From Chrysaora quinquecirrha (lineage: Eukaryota; Cnidaria; Scyphozoa; Semaeostomeae; Pelagiidae), in assembly GCA_014526335.1 (NCBI GenBank), contig JACTAT010000230.1, positions 488,313-552,312 on the forward strand: a DNA stretch of 64,000 bases, in the 5' to 3' direction. The position numbers and the translations under genes are program-made. How positions within the stretch are numbered: the first letter of the stretch is position 1; each line of letters begins with the position of its first letter. This document shows positions 26,601-32,762 of the stretch, piece after piece. A model generated the notes under the pieces. The model was not told the DNA's origin. It did no database searches and worked only from the letters and a program-made list of their open reading frames with translations.

Positions 26601-27359
26601 TGGTTCTGGTTTGACCTAGCAGTAATCGCCGATGGTCACCGCTAATTTTCTTGTTTTTGTTTCGACGGCCTACGATATAAAAGAAACAGGCTTTATTCTC
26701 CCGTTCTCTTGAGAGCACTAAAACTATCAATTTGTCATTGTTTACTCCTTTATTTCTCTCGCTTGTCATTTCCTTTTGTGTTGTGCAAGGTCCATGAGCC
26801 TCTGACCCTGTTATGGAATGGTATAGCTCTGCAAGTTGATTGCTGGTGACTGAAAGGACATATGCTATGGAATGGGCTGCTTTGGCCAGCTTTTTCCAAT
26901 ACTTTTGTATTAGACAAGATTGAAGAAGGCAAAGACAATACTGGTGGTCCTGATACACAAATGCCAAACTTCCTGAAAGGATTTTAGTTTATTATTTGTT
27001 CTGAATGGGTTAAATTAACGTTATCTAATACTATCTACCCTCCTAAAGCTTCGGACACCGTTTCCGCACTTAATTGACGCTTGGAAGTGGGAAGGTGTTA
27101 AAATCATACATTGCAAATGCTTGTAGGGATCTTATTGAAGAGTGTAGCTTAAAAGAGCTGGCTGGGCGCTTTATAGAGAAAGTACGGCGTGCAATTATGC
27201 AGTGTCGGTCATTCTTCAATTTTTGATAGGCCGTGAGTCCTCAGCTTAGAGCCTTTCATTGACACTTGTAATGTTGATTTAAAAGTTCACTGCATTATCT
27301 CCTTAGATCAAGAAAGATTGCAAATTATTGCATCAGATGACCACGAGACAGCAGTATGA
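466..27359 (+). CDS. DGKZ: Diacylglycerol kinase, type IV (zeta/iota), 3' part of gene, 29 exons
   Basis: The enzyme phosphorylates diacylglycerol to phosphatidic acid and so ends DAG signalling at membranes and in the nucleus. The exons assemble to about 754 residues. They carry the catalytic signatures [13 protein letters not shown] and PLGTGND, the accessory domain ([19 protein letters not shown]), the VGGHG segment, a Ser/Pro linker, ankyrin repeats ([19 protein letters not shown]) and the terminal ETAV. Ankyrin repeats plus ETAV define the zeta/iota group. Every junction is GT-AG and in phase except exon 5/6, which is one base short. C1 domains and the start codon are not in the window, so the gene is partial at its 5' end. 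Exon coordinates are given in the four segment entries. The zeta versus iota choice is not secure, because an invertebrate may have one ancestral gene. Confidence 0.93.
1140..1500 (+). mobile_element. MITE with CAACCTCGTCCCCAGG ends, copy 1
   Basis: The left end CAACCTCGTCCCCAGG and the right end CCTGGGGAGGAGGTTG are near-perfect inverted repeats. The interior has no coding frame. It includes two adjacent TGACGTCA palindromes (about 1363-1383). An inverted relative lies at 12749-13163 and a partial one at about 23108-23220. It lies in the intron between DGK exons 1 and 2. Confidence 0.7.
2574..2860 (+). repeat. Degenerate (TTTG)n microsatellite
   Basis: TTTG units with scattered substitutions run through the DGK intron after exon 3. 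The repeat opens long reading frames in several phases (Phe/Val/Cys/Leu-rich, or Asn/Lys/Gln-rich on the other strand). These are low-complexity artefacts, not genes. Confidence 0.9.
3983..4045 (-). repeat. tRNA-derived SINE head
   Basis: On the minus strand a box A-like TAGCTCAGTGG is followed by a box B-like GGGTTTGAATCCC at tRNA-like spacing. The cloverleaf arms do not pair as in a real tRNA, and the sequence sits inside a DGK intron. It is best read as a SINE fragment. Confidence 0.5.
4514..4590 (-). repeat. SINE-like fragment
   Basis: On the minus strand this contains GGTCGGGGTTCGAC-type box B context and the phrase GAAGCTTAGTGAAG. It resembles sequences at about 11114-11200 (minus), 15080-15170 (plus) and 50975-51060 (plus). 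Repetition in both orientations inside introns and spacer marks an interspersed family. Confidence 0.45.
5660..5839 (+). repeat. (CTGA)n microsatellite in DGK intron
   Basis: About 45 tandem CTGA units occur, with one break (CTGAGTGAC) near 5774. It lies between DGK exons 6 and 7, ending about 30 bp before the exon 7 acceptor. The same motif recurs at about 59818-60179 in the last intron of SLC4 copy B. Confidence 0.97.
5870..14509 (+). CDS. DGKZ: DGK exons 7-15: accessory (DAGKa) domain
   Basis: Exons are 5870-5942, 6490-6568, 7419-7474, 8319-8384, 9502-9575, 10998-11040, 12525-12590, 13962-14058 and 14436-14509. Exon 8 encodes the conserved [19 protein letters not shown]. Exons 9-10 encode [17 protein letters not shown] and AGGRQVL. 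Exon 11 encodes [20 protein letters not shown]. Exon 12 encodes [14 protein letters not shown]. Exon 13 encodes [14 protein letters not shown]. Exons 14-15 encode [30 protein letters not shown] and MVFKKK. All junctions are in phase when exon 11 at 9502 is used and its duplicate at 12081 is skipped. The accessory domain completes the DGK fold and is required for activity in the family. Confidence 0.92.
6780..7145 (+). repeat. CT-rich degenerate tandem repeat
   Basis: The sequence is built from variants of a short unit CTCTCTAATAAGCCCC repeated with many changes. It lies in the intron between DGK exons 8 and 9. It is strongly pyrimidine-biased on the plus strand and has no coding potential. 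Confidence 0.8.
8428..8522 (+). repeat. Short tandem repeat, three units of about 31 bp
   Basis: Three consecutive units begin with TTCCAATGCTGATTTGCT or a close variant and run to GTCCGT. The array is intronic, between DGK exons 10 and 11. Confidence 0.8.
8952..9045 (+). repeat. Short tandem repeat, units of about 20 bp
   Basis: Four to five units of the form AATGACTCAAATGGCTTAGA occur with substitutions. The array is intronic, between DGK exons 10 and 11. Confidence 0.8.
9130..9668 (+). repeat. Segmental duplication, copy 1 (contains DGK exon 11)
   Basis: About 540 bp, including intron sequence, exon 11 and the following intron start, is repeated at 11700-12255. Shared landmarks are ACTTTGGATATGCTTG, CTGCTGTTACCGCTGAACTG, the exon itself and TTAATATTC after it. 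The second copy lies beyond exon 12. Confidence 0.9.
9742..10053 (+). mobile_element. PIF/Harbinger-like MITE
   Basis: Terminal inverted repeats begin GACCCCGATTACACTATGCC on the left and, on the reverse strand, GGCCCCATTTACACTATGCC on the right. Both continue into CGGTA. TAA flanks both ends (9739-9741 and 10054-10056), and a three-base TWA duplication is typical of PIF/Harbinger elements. Sub-repeats of GAATACGGTA lie inside. There is no transposase. Confidence 0.75.
10084..10693 (+). mobile_element. Tc1/mariner-type MITE, copy 1 (CAGGGTGGCCCAAA ends)
   Basis: A 610-bp element has inverted ends CAGGGTGGCCCAAAAAAAGG and a matching right end, flanked by TA on both sides (10082-10083 and 10694-10695). 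The TA target and the CAGGG ends are typical of the Tc1/mariner superfamily. Only short reading frames occur inside, so it is non-autonomous. It lies in the intron between DGK exons 11 and 12. Confidence 0.88.
11700..12255 (+). repeat. Segmental duplication, copy 2 (extra DGK exon 11)
   Basis: This is the second copy of the 9130-9668 segment, about 2.58 kb downstream and in the same orientation, between DGK exons 12 and 13. It keeps the splice sites around the duplicated exon. Confidence 0.9.
12081..12154 (+). pseudogene. Duplicated DGK exon 11, out of order
   Basis: This 74-bp exon copy differs from exon 11 at about three bases, one codon changing His to Arg (RIRELKP instead of RIHELKP). 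Its acceptor (TTTTCCGCAG) and donor (GTGAGT) are intact. It lies after exon 12, which ends in phase 0. Including its 74 bases would shift the frame of exon 13, and the protein already has this segment upstream. It is therefore a relic, or an exon whose inclusion would end the reading frame early. Confidence 0.8.
12749..13163 (-). mobile_element. MITE with CAACCTTGTCCCCAGG ends, copy 2
   Basis: This is the reverse-oriented relative of the element at 1140-1500. It shares the termini, a TGACGTCA palindrome and the segments around GTACCAGGGCCCAAATCG and GCCTAGGCCAAAATTGCC. It lies in the DGK intron between exons 13 and 14. Confidence 0.7.
13650..13725 (+). repeat. tRNA-like SINE head
   Basis: A box A-like TGGTCGTGTGGTAAGCAC is followed by a box B-like GGTTCGATTTT. 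The arms do not complete a tRNA. It is intronic in the DGK gene. Confidence 0.4.
14218..14376 (+). repeat. (ACTA) and (ACCA) tetranucleotide tract
   Basis: Degenerate CTAA, CTAG and CCAA tetramers are repeated. The tract is intronic, 60 bp before DGK exon 15. Confidence 0.9.
15178..15438 (+). mobile_element. MITE with CAAACGATCAAACATT ends
   Basis: Left-end sequence AAACGATCAAACATTG recurs inverted on the right as CAACGATCAAACATAT. Relatives with the same arrangement lie at about 20238-20483 and 60721-60914, and one end of the family is visible near 39545 and 42390. No transposase is present. Confidence 0.6.
15736..16317 (+). mobile_element. Tc1/mariner-type MITE, copy 2 (CAGGATGGCCCAAA ends)
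   Basis: A 582-bp relative of the 10084-10693 element lies in the same orientation, with TA at both borders (15734-15735 and 16318-16319). The interiors align through AATAATTTCTGAATAA and CTCAAGGAGGAATTTTAT. It ends 60 bp before DGK exon 16. Confidence 0.88.
16377..22692 (+). CDS. DGKZ: DGK exons 16-23: linker between accessory domain and ankyrin repeats
   Basis: Exons are 16377-16497, 17425-17510, 17679-17724, 18794-18929, 20681-20893, 21640-21729, 22490-22521 and 22600-22692. The start of exon 16 was chosen because only that acceptor (AATGGAATAG) keeps phase 0. It has a weak pyrimidine tract, so it is the least certain border. The segment carries [46 protein letters not shown] and [10 protein letters not shown], which match the conserved stretch before the ankyrins in DGK-zeta. 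Exon 20 is Ser-rich and ends in an acidic run (SEYSDDDE). Exon 23 is rich in Arg and Glu ([20 protein letters not shown]) and is 93 bp with phase 1 at both ends, so it could be skipped without a frame change. Confidence 0.82.
16615..16870 (+). repeat. Degenerate tandem repeat of CATGAAAACATGTTG
   Basis: Variants of GCATGAAAACATGTTGCAT recur about ten times with irregular spacing in the intron between DGK exons 16 and 17. Confidence 0.75.
18270..18390 (+). repeat. Interspersed repeat, GAGTGTCAGACG family
   Basis: Shared features are TTCGATCCGCA, TATAAACTCCGCC, TTGTTTCGATCTGTT, TATACTCTTAGGAGTGTC and AAAGATGT. Relatives lie at about 7780-7860, 48120-48250 (minus), 55605-55705 (minus) and 62130-62205. 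This copy lies in the intron before DGK exon 19. The superfamily is not recognised. Confidence 0.65.
20238..20483 (+). mobile_element. MITE, CAAACATT family
   Basis: The left end GGGCCTACATTCTTAGCC and the right end GGCTAACGATC (on the reverse strand, after GTAGGCCCT) are imperfect inverted repeats. The interior contains AAACATTGCT and CAATTTGC in inverted arrangement, as in 15178-15438. It is intronic. Confidence 0.5.
20905..21310 (+). repeat. Degenerate GCTGAATTTTCCGC tandem repeat
   Basis: Variants of a unit of about 30-35 bp containing CCGCTAAGCTGAATT and GGCGAAATTTGCA repeat through the intron after DGK exon 20. On the minus strand they give repeated peptides such as [14 protein letters not shown] fragment resembling exon 20 lies in the middle (21074-21112). 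Confidence 0.65.
21074..21112 (+). pseudogene. Diverged copy of part of DGK exon 20
   Basis: Translated in the exon-20 frame it reads [13 protein letters not shown], against [13 protein letters not shown] in the exon (20822-20860). Six codons differ silently and only the last few residues change (D to E, E to K). An acceptor-like TTCTCAG precedes it and a donor GTGAGC follows GAG at 21097. Using it would break the phase of exon 21, so it is not placed in the gene model. Confidence 0.7.
21751..21811 (+). mobile_element. Miniature inverted-repeat element, 61 bp
   Basis: Near-perfect arms AACCTCGTTCCCAGGGCTAT and the matching reverse complement at the right end enclose about 20 bp. The termini resemble those of the 1140-1500 and 12749-13163 elements. 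It lies 22 bp after DGK exon 21. Confidence 0.75.
23305..27359 (+). CDS. DGKZ: DGK exons 24-29: ankyrin repeats and PDZ ligand
   Basis: Exons are 23305-23342, 24223-24343, 25149-25185, 25557-25656, 26296-26359 and 27307-27359 with the stop TGA at 27357-27359. They encode [85 protein letters not shown] and the tail ASDDHETAV. The repeats have the usual G-x-TxLHxAA pattern. ETAV is a class I PDZ ligand; in DGK-zeta the same ending binds syntrophins. All phases agree, and exon 24 joins in phase to either exon 22 or exon 23. Confidence 0.93.
23491..23823 (+). mobile_element. Degenerate MITE with CCGGGTGGGCCAAAA end
   Basis: The left end CCGGGTGGGCCAAAACAAGT is preceded by TA. Further in, CAATCATGGACAAAATTATT recurs inverted near 23760-23790 (as ATTTTGCCCGTGATTG). 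The right terminus is worn, so its border is approximate. It is intronic, between DGK exons 24 and 25. Confidence 0.45.
24620..25012 (+). repeat. Segment flanked by direct repeats of CTCTCCCGAAACGTTG
   Basis: CTCTCCCGAAACGTTG and the following AAGTGGCGACTATCAT occur at about 24630-24700 and again at 24956-25005 in direct orientation. A frame of 129 codons spans the interval but matches no family I recognise and lies inside a DGK intron. It is probably a mobile or tandem relic. Confidence 0.45.
26584..26967 (-). other. Antisense 127-codon open frame in last DGK intron, unrecognised
   Basis: The frame starts with Met and contains [12 protein letters not shown] and [14 protein letters not shown], which look like folded protein rather than low complexity. 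It has no recognisable family and no supporting context. It may be a decayed transposon fragment or chance. No function is claimed. Confidence 0.2.
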
Positions 27360-27894
27360 AGCTGAGACAGGTATACTTTAGCTGGGATATATACAAAATA
27401 CATATCCACATCTACTAACTGTAATACATTAACAATCGGATTAAATTTGAAATGTTGTATAGCAATTATAGATAATTTTTATATACAATCTATGTACACT
27501 AAATTTTCAATTGCTTTAAGAGTAAGGAGCAAGTCATAGCTTCTTTTGTGTTAAATGAGTACACAATAGCAAGAAGCATTTTATCTTCTAACGTTTTTAC
27601 CCGACATGCTTGCACAGTACAAATATTTTTGCAAGAAACTCTGTTTAAGAAGCCAAGGCTCTCAAATTGCCAAAAACTGTAAGAAATTCCAGTACTGGGA
27701 AACTTCTATCCTATCTAAGAAATTTCCACCATTTCCTCGAATGCTGGAAATTTTTAGCAAGGTTTTTGGTTTCTTATTAAAAACGCGTGTATTCTCTGAA
27801 ATGCCTAGACGTATTACCTGAGTCCCTCTCTTCTTAAACAGCAACCACAACTTCCTATCGTTAGTGATAACTAGGACTCGTGTAATAAGTCTAT

Positions 27895-28150
27895 GAAGTG
27901 CCTGCATAATCATTGCCTCATTTATCTTGATTATAATTCAATGGGATTGCCGGTTAAATGCAGATTTCCAGGCCTCATAGTTTTGGCTTTATAGATTTTA
28001 CAATACTGAGTTTACAAGAGTTTTTTGGTTTCGAATGCAATTCAGTGTGTGTTCTAAAGAATTTGCGTTTTAGGTGTAAATTAATTGTTTCCATCCTTCC
28101 AAGGTCGGCAGACAAGAAGTACCAAGTGTTTGTGTACCCAGGGTTAAGGT
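27895..28150 (+). repeat. Segmental duplication, copy 1 (empty site)
   Basis: It aligns with 28690-28809 joined to 29303-29385. Landmarks are TGCCTGCATAATCAT, GGCCTCATAGTTTTGGC, TTCGAATGCAA, TTTGCGTTT and GTACCCA. It lacks the element found in the other copy and so shows the unoccupied site. Confidence 0.75.
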
Positions 28151-28470
28151 GGGCACAAACCGTGCCAACATTGTTGGCCTACATGTTGGTACGGTTTGCC
28201 ATACCACCATAGCAACTGAGATGTTTTGGGTTGCTGACGTCATCTACAAATGATTTTTTGCAAACATGGCCGAAAAGGAAGCAGATGTTTGTTTATTACT
28301 CGCTCTTTTGGCTGAGGACAGAGAAGAAAAAACTCGTGGTCCAACTCAAACCGTCAGCTTAAATCTATTTCGTTTTTCAAGTTCTCCGAAAAAACGATTG
28401 AAATTGAAACTTTTGCGCCAACAGTAAACCGTACCAACACATCAATTTTGCTAAAGTCAATGAAAATGTT
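28150..28470 (+). mobile_element. Decayed DNA-transposon-like element with a 53-codon frame (28266-28427)
   Basis: Inverted partial repeats flank it: TTGGTACGGTTTGCC near 28187-28200 and AAACCGTACCAACAC near 28425-28440. The frame begins ATGGCCGAAAAGGAAGC and reads MAEKEADVCLLLALLAEDRE, an acidic and leucine-rich start, then stops. It could be the N-terminal remnant of a transposase. The superfamily is uncertain. Confidence 0.35.
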
Positions 28471-28689
28471 GGCTAAAATTTACAAAATGAAGTACTTTTT
28501 GACATGCATGTAATTAGAAAGCAACAGGGTGTTCAAATGACATCGATTAATAGGCCTCAAACATGGTTCGGATGAAATTAAATGCCCCCACTATAGATAT
28601 TTAAGAAACTCGTAAGAAACTTTCAGTACTAACAACCTGAAAATTACTAAAAACCTCAAGTGCTGAGCAAGATTTTAGTTTCTTATGTA

Positions 28690-29385
28690 AAATGCCTGCA
28701 TAATCATCGCGACGACCCAAGATTTCTAGGCCTTATGGTTATGCCATTATAGCGTATTATTTTTTTAAAAATGAGTTTTCAATAGATTTTGGGTTTTCGA
28801 ATGCAAATACACGCAGTTTTTTTTATAAGCAACCGCTTATAAGCAACCAAGATGTAGACGGCCTAAAAGTTTAAGCAACGTATAGTACCAAAGGAAAAAA
28901 ACCTAAGAAACTTTTTTAATTTTTGATAATTTATATATTACTGCAAGCAATTGAGGATTGATCAACATAAGCTATTTCCATTCATTTGTCGTCAAAACTC
29001 GCATATCAACAGAGTGTTTCTCGTTAAGTGAGGCATTTCATTGAGGGGATTCCATTTAACTTTCAATACAAAGTCTCTAATAGTAACAATATCAGCACGG
29101 TGAAGTGATTCCAGTCATTTTATGTGCAATGTTAGATTTTGCTGTTTTCTAGCCTCTATACTATTCTAAGGGCAAATAGATACCGTTAAAATTAAGCAAC
29201 TACTAAGCAACTTTTTCTACTAAAAGATGGTCATAAAAGGTCCAAAAATAAGCAACTTTTTTAACTAGGGCCGAGTGAAGTTGCTTATAAAAAAAATGCG
29301 TGTAAGTGTGAACTTCATAATATTTGCGTTTCAGGTTAAGTTCCGTTCGTCCAAAGTCAGTAAATGAGTACCCACGGTTCGGTGT
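28690..29385 (+). repeat. Segmental duplication, copy 2, interrupted by a MITE
   Basis: The two flanks (28690-28809 and 29303-29385) together align with 27895-28150. The interruption is the element at 28810-29302. Confidence 0.75.
28810..29302 (+). mobile_element. MITE with CACGCAGTTTTTTTTATAAG ends
   Basis: A 493-bp element has inverted ends (CACGCAGTTTTTTTTATAAG left, CACGCATTTTTTTTATAAGC on the reverse strand right) and TA on both sides (28808-28809 and 29303-29304). The paralogous empty site at about 28040 confirms the borders. A reverse, partial relative lies at about 49300-49530. There is no transposase. Confidence 0.85.
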
Positions 29386-31179
29386 CTAGAATATTGTTCT
29401 CTAAAGTTCACGGGCTGCTGTTCCACATCAGCTGTATAGGGCTAGAACCCCCGACCTGCGTAAAAAGGTGTCTCGCTTCTGTAGGCGCTTATACATGTGC
29501 CTAGAACGACTGCTAGCTTGCTTAAAGCGGCTGAGCAGCCCCCTACGCAACCATACCAGACCCTGAGACCCGTGAGATCTCATTTGTGGTTCCACGTGGA
29601 ATATGCTTATCACTTAATACTTATGCAACAGTTTCTTCCATTGTATTTTATCATCACGTGACCAAAGACGCTACGAGATGGGCTGTTCGCAGACACCTGT
29701 TCAAGATTTGGTGAATCTCAGTCGAAAGAAATCCTTTTGAGGGAAAGAAAATTTTCAAACAATTCACGGTAAGCTAATTTGTATTTATTTGTTGTGTTGT
29801 AAATTTCCATATGTTTACATTCAATTCATGTTATTGCTTTAATGTAGAATGTCGACGATTTCCGTACTAAACTTGCACACAAGACAAAAACTCAATTCCA
29901 AGACCCTGATGTAAGGTTTGAGGTATACCTGGAAATATTTCGGCTGAGAGATGGAGATTTATATGTTAAATGTCTGTTATCGTGTAAAGCATAATATCTG
30001 GAAATTTGTATTCAAATCATCGAGATTTTATTGAACTTGCGTACGTAGTATATAAATGAGTCTTATTCCCTAATCCACTCATACTAAGGTCTTCGCATAT
30101 ATGTATTGGTCAAGAACTGTTGCCTGTAAGGGGTTTGAATATGTGTAACTTGGTTAAATGTGCTATTTCCTCTAAGGATTATATCGTAATTAAATGTTTT
30201 TGCTGGAAATTTACTGACTATAATTGCATATTCAGCCCTTTGAGAGCTATTGGCATAAGAGCAGCTGCTAATTTTCAGCGGTTTGCCTTGCCATTTGCTA
30301 ACAGCCCACTCCGATGTTCCTTGCTAGAAAAATCTGTTTTCAGCTGGCTCTCTGAACTCGGCATAACAAGGTGAAGTTCTTCGATTAGGCGCCCGGGTCG
30401 CTTATTTAGAAGTCCGTCTCAAAGAGGAGCAATTATTTGAAAATTTATTTTCCTAACGCTCTGATGAAGAATTAATATTGCAGCAACTGGCAAAAAGTTT
30501 CTCTTCATTCCTCCCATCAAGAGCTTGCACAGGGTGTCTTGGACCAATGCGATAGGTAGCGTTATCCAAAGCGGGTGCTTATACGTTAATATTCGTCGAG
30601 CAAGTATGCCATTCGACTGGAGTGGAGTCAAAACCTTCCCAGTTCTGACCACGGTACTTCTGACTACTAGTAAAAATCTGTTCCAATGTCATGAAGAACA
30701 ATTTTAGACGGAAGATTTACGCAGTATACCCTATGACAAAGTTGTTTAAATGATTTTGGAACAATACCCGCTGCGATGCCACCTTTGTTCCGCAGAATAG
30801 GACTCTATTCTGTGTTTGTACCTGTGTTTTGTGTCTGTGTTTCTATATAATCGCCTATATGAGCCTCAAAATAAGAGAACTGGAATAATGGATTGATATT
30901 GAATGCCATGGAATGATTGAGCGGAATGACATGGAATGATGGATTGGCATTTTGGATTGGACTGGTGTAGAATGATGCACAGTGTGGAATGTCAAGGAAT
31001 ATAAGAATGTCATCATGATTTTATCCATTAGACAACCACAGCAGGTTATTCCTGAAGAAGACAATCTTAAGGGTTATTCCTCCTTCCAAATTGGAACGAA
31101 ATTATACAACCGTAACAGGGAATTATTTGAGGACAAAGGATCAGTCCAATTTCAGAAGACTACCTACTTGTCGAATATT

Positions 31180-31850
31180 GCTAAGCAGGCAAGCAGTAGT
31201 TCTAGCAAGTGGTAACAGGTTAGCCTTGGAAAGACAAGACTCAACTGAAATTAGTATATCAGACTAGCTTATTGCTTTGCAGCCTGCTATGCAGGCAACC
31301 AGTAGTTCTAACGAATAGTACCAGATAAGCCTTGGAAAAACAATATTCGACTAAAATTAGTACAAGACTAGCTTATTGCATTGCAGCCTGCTACGCAGGC
31401 AACCAGTAGTTCTAGCGAATAGTACCAGATTAGGCTTGGAAAGACAAGACTCAACTGAAATTAGTATATCAGACTAGCTCATTGCCTTGTAGCCTGCTAC
31501 ACAAGCAACCAGTAGTTCTAGTGAATAGTACCAGATTAGGCATGGAAAGACAAGACTCGACTAAAATTAGAATATCAGACTAGCTTATTGCTTTGCAGCC
31601 TGCTACGTAGGCAACCAGTAGTTCTAGCGAATAGTACCAGATTAGGCTTGGAAAGACAAGACTCAACTGAAATTTGTATCAGACTAGCTCATTGCCTTGC
31701 AGCCTGATATGCAGGCAAGCAGTTGTTCTAGCAAATAGTACCAGATTACGTTTGAAAAACAAGATTCCACTAAAATTAGTACCAGACTTGCTTAAAGCAG
31801 GCAGCCAGTAGCTCCAGCCGGTAGTACCAGATTAGCCTTGGAAAAACAAG
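31180..31850 (+). repeat. Tandem array, about seven units of about 105 bp
   Basis: Each unit contains GCAACCAGTAGTTCTAGCG, AGTACCAGATTAGCCTTGG, AAAGACAAGACTC and a short palindrome GCCTGC-TA-CGCAGGC. Unit starts lie near 31189, 31292, 31396, 31501, 31609, 31714 and 31796. The same module occurs once near 42020-42060. Confidence 0.9.
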
Positions 31851-31861
31851 ATTCTTCCCAC

Positions 31862-31965
31862 AGTTGAAAAGCAGTTGGAATAAATTCAGCCCACCATGGC
31901 ATCCCCAAAACTTTCCCAGACTGTAGTGATTCTTTTCAACTGCTTTACAACTTGGAATCACTGTG
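31862..31965 (+). repeat. Hairpin next to the 105-bp array
   Basis: Arms GTTGAAAAGCAGTTG and CAACTGCTTTACAAC pair around a region containing CCATGGCATCCCC. The same central sequence forms the loop of a hairpin at 42098-42166, which also follows a copy of the array module. Confidence 0.65.
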
Positions 31966-32762
31966 TTGATTCTCTGTTGTAAATTAGATGATTAATTCTT
32001 GCTAGGAAGAATCTTATCTTGCCAAAGCTAATCTGGTAAAACTAGCTGGTGTAACTGTAGTGAATTAGACATTCTTTAGTTTAGGCCCTTCCTTTTCATT
32101 TTAGGCCATTTCTATTCCTATTCATTCATTCTGTTGTTTTCCATCACTCAGCAACGCATCTCATTATCACGGCATCACCCACGTCATTCGCTACACCCAC
32201 ACATGCCTGCATTGCATCATCTCACAAGGTCATTCTCGCATCACTGCAATCATTGCCTTATTTGCCTTACATCTCAATTGTCGTTCAATTTCCTACACGA
32301 TCTCGCCATAGGTATTTCCTTATTTGTAACTTTTTGATTCTTAGGCAACCTCCGTATCTCAACTTTAAATACCCGTGTTTCTTTGTAAATATTTAGTTCA
32401 GTAGATTGTTCTGTAGATTGTTAATACGAAACCCTCGTCTCTTTCTCTGGTCTTTCTCTGGCTCCGTGTTCCTTGCACGTTAAATCAAGCATCAATCGAC
32501 GAAAGACAGTTCCTCTGGAGTTCACAAGCAGTTAAATTAGTAAAGCAGTAACACACGTATCTGTTTTACTAAATAACGTTTCCGGCTCTTTGATAGCCCG
32601 GAAAGGGAGTTACTTATACTAAAACAAGACTTGCCCGCAACGTCTACGAATCACGACAATTAACAGAAACGAAAGTAAAAGCCAAATCGATAAATACAAA
32701 AATAACCCAAACACAGATACACCACAATGGTCTTGCTTGCTGTCTAGCTTTTTGCATTGCAG

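Larger units (their letters stand above)
27360..32762. other. Spacer between DGK and SLC4 copy A
   Basis: I see no supported gene. The spacer contains a duplicated segment (27895-28150 and 28690-29385), a TA-flanked MITE, a decayed element with a 53-codon frame, and a tandem array near 31.2-31.85 kb. The DGK 3' end and the promoter and non-coding 5' exons of SLC4 copy A must lie here but could not be placed. Confidence 0.6.

Noticed and set aside
31180..31850. Regular array of about 105-bp units, considered as CRISPR-like
   Set aside because: There is no repeat/unique-spacer alternation; whole units repeat. The host is an animal, so this is a satellite.
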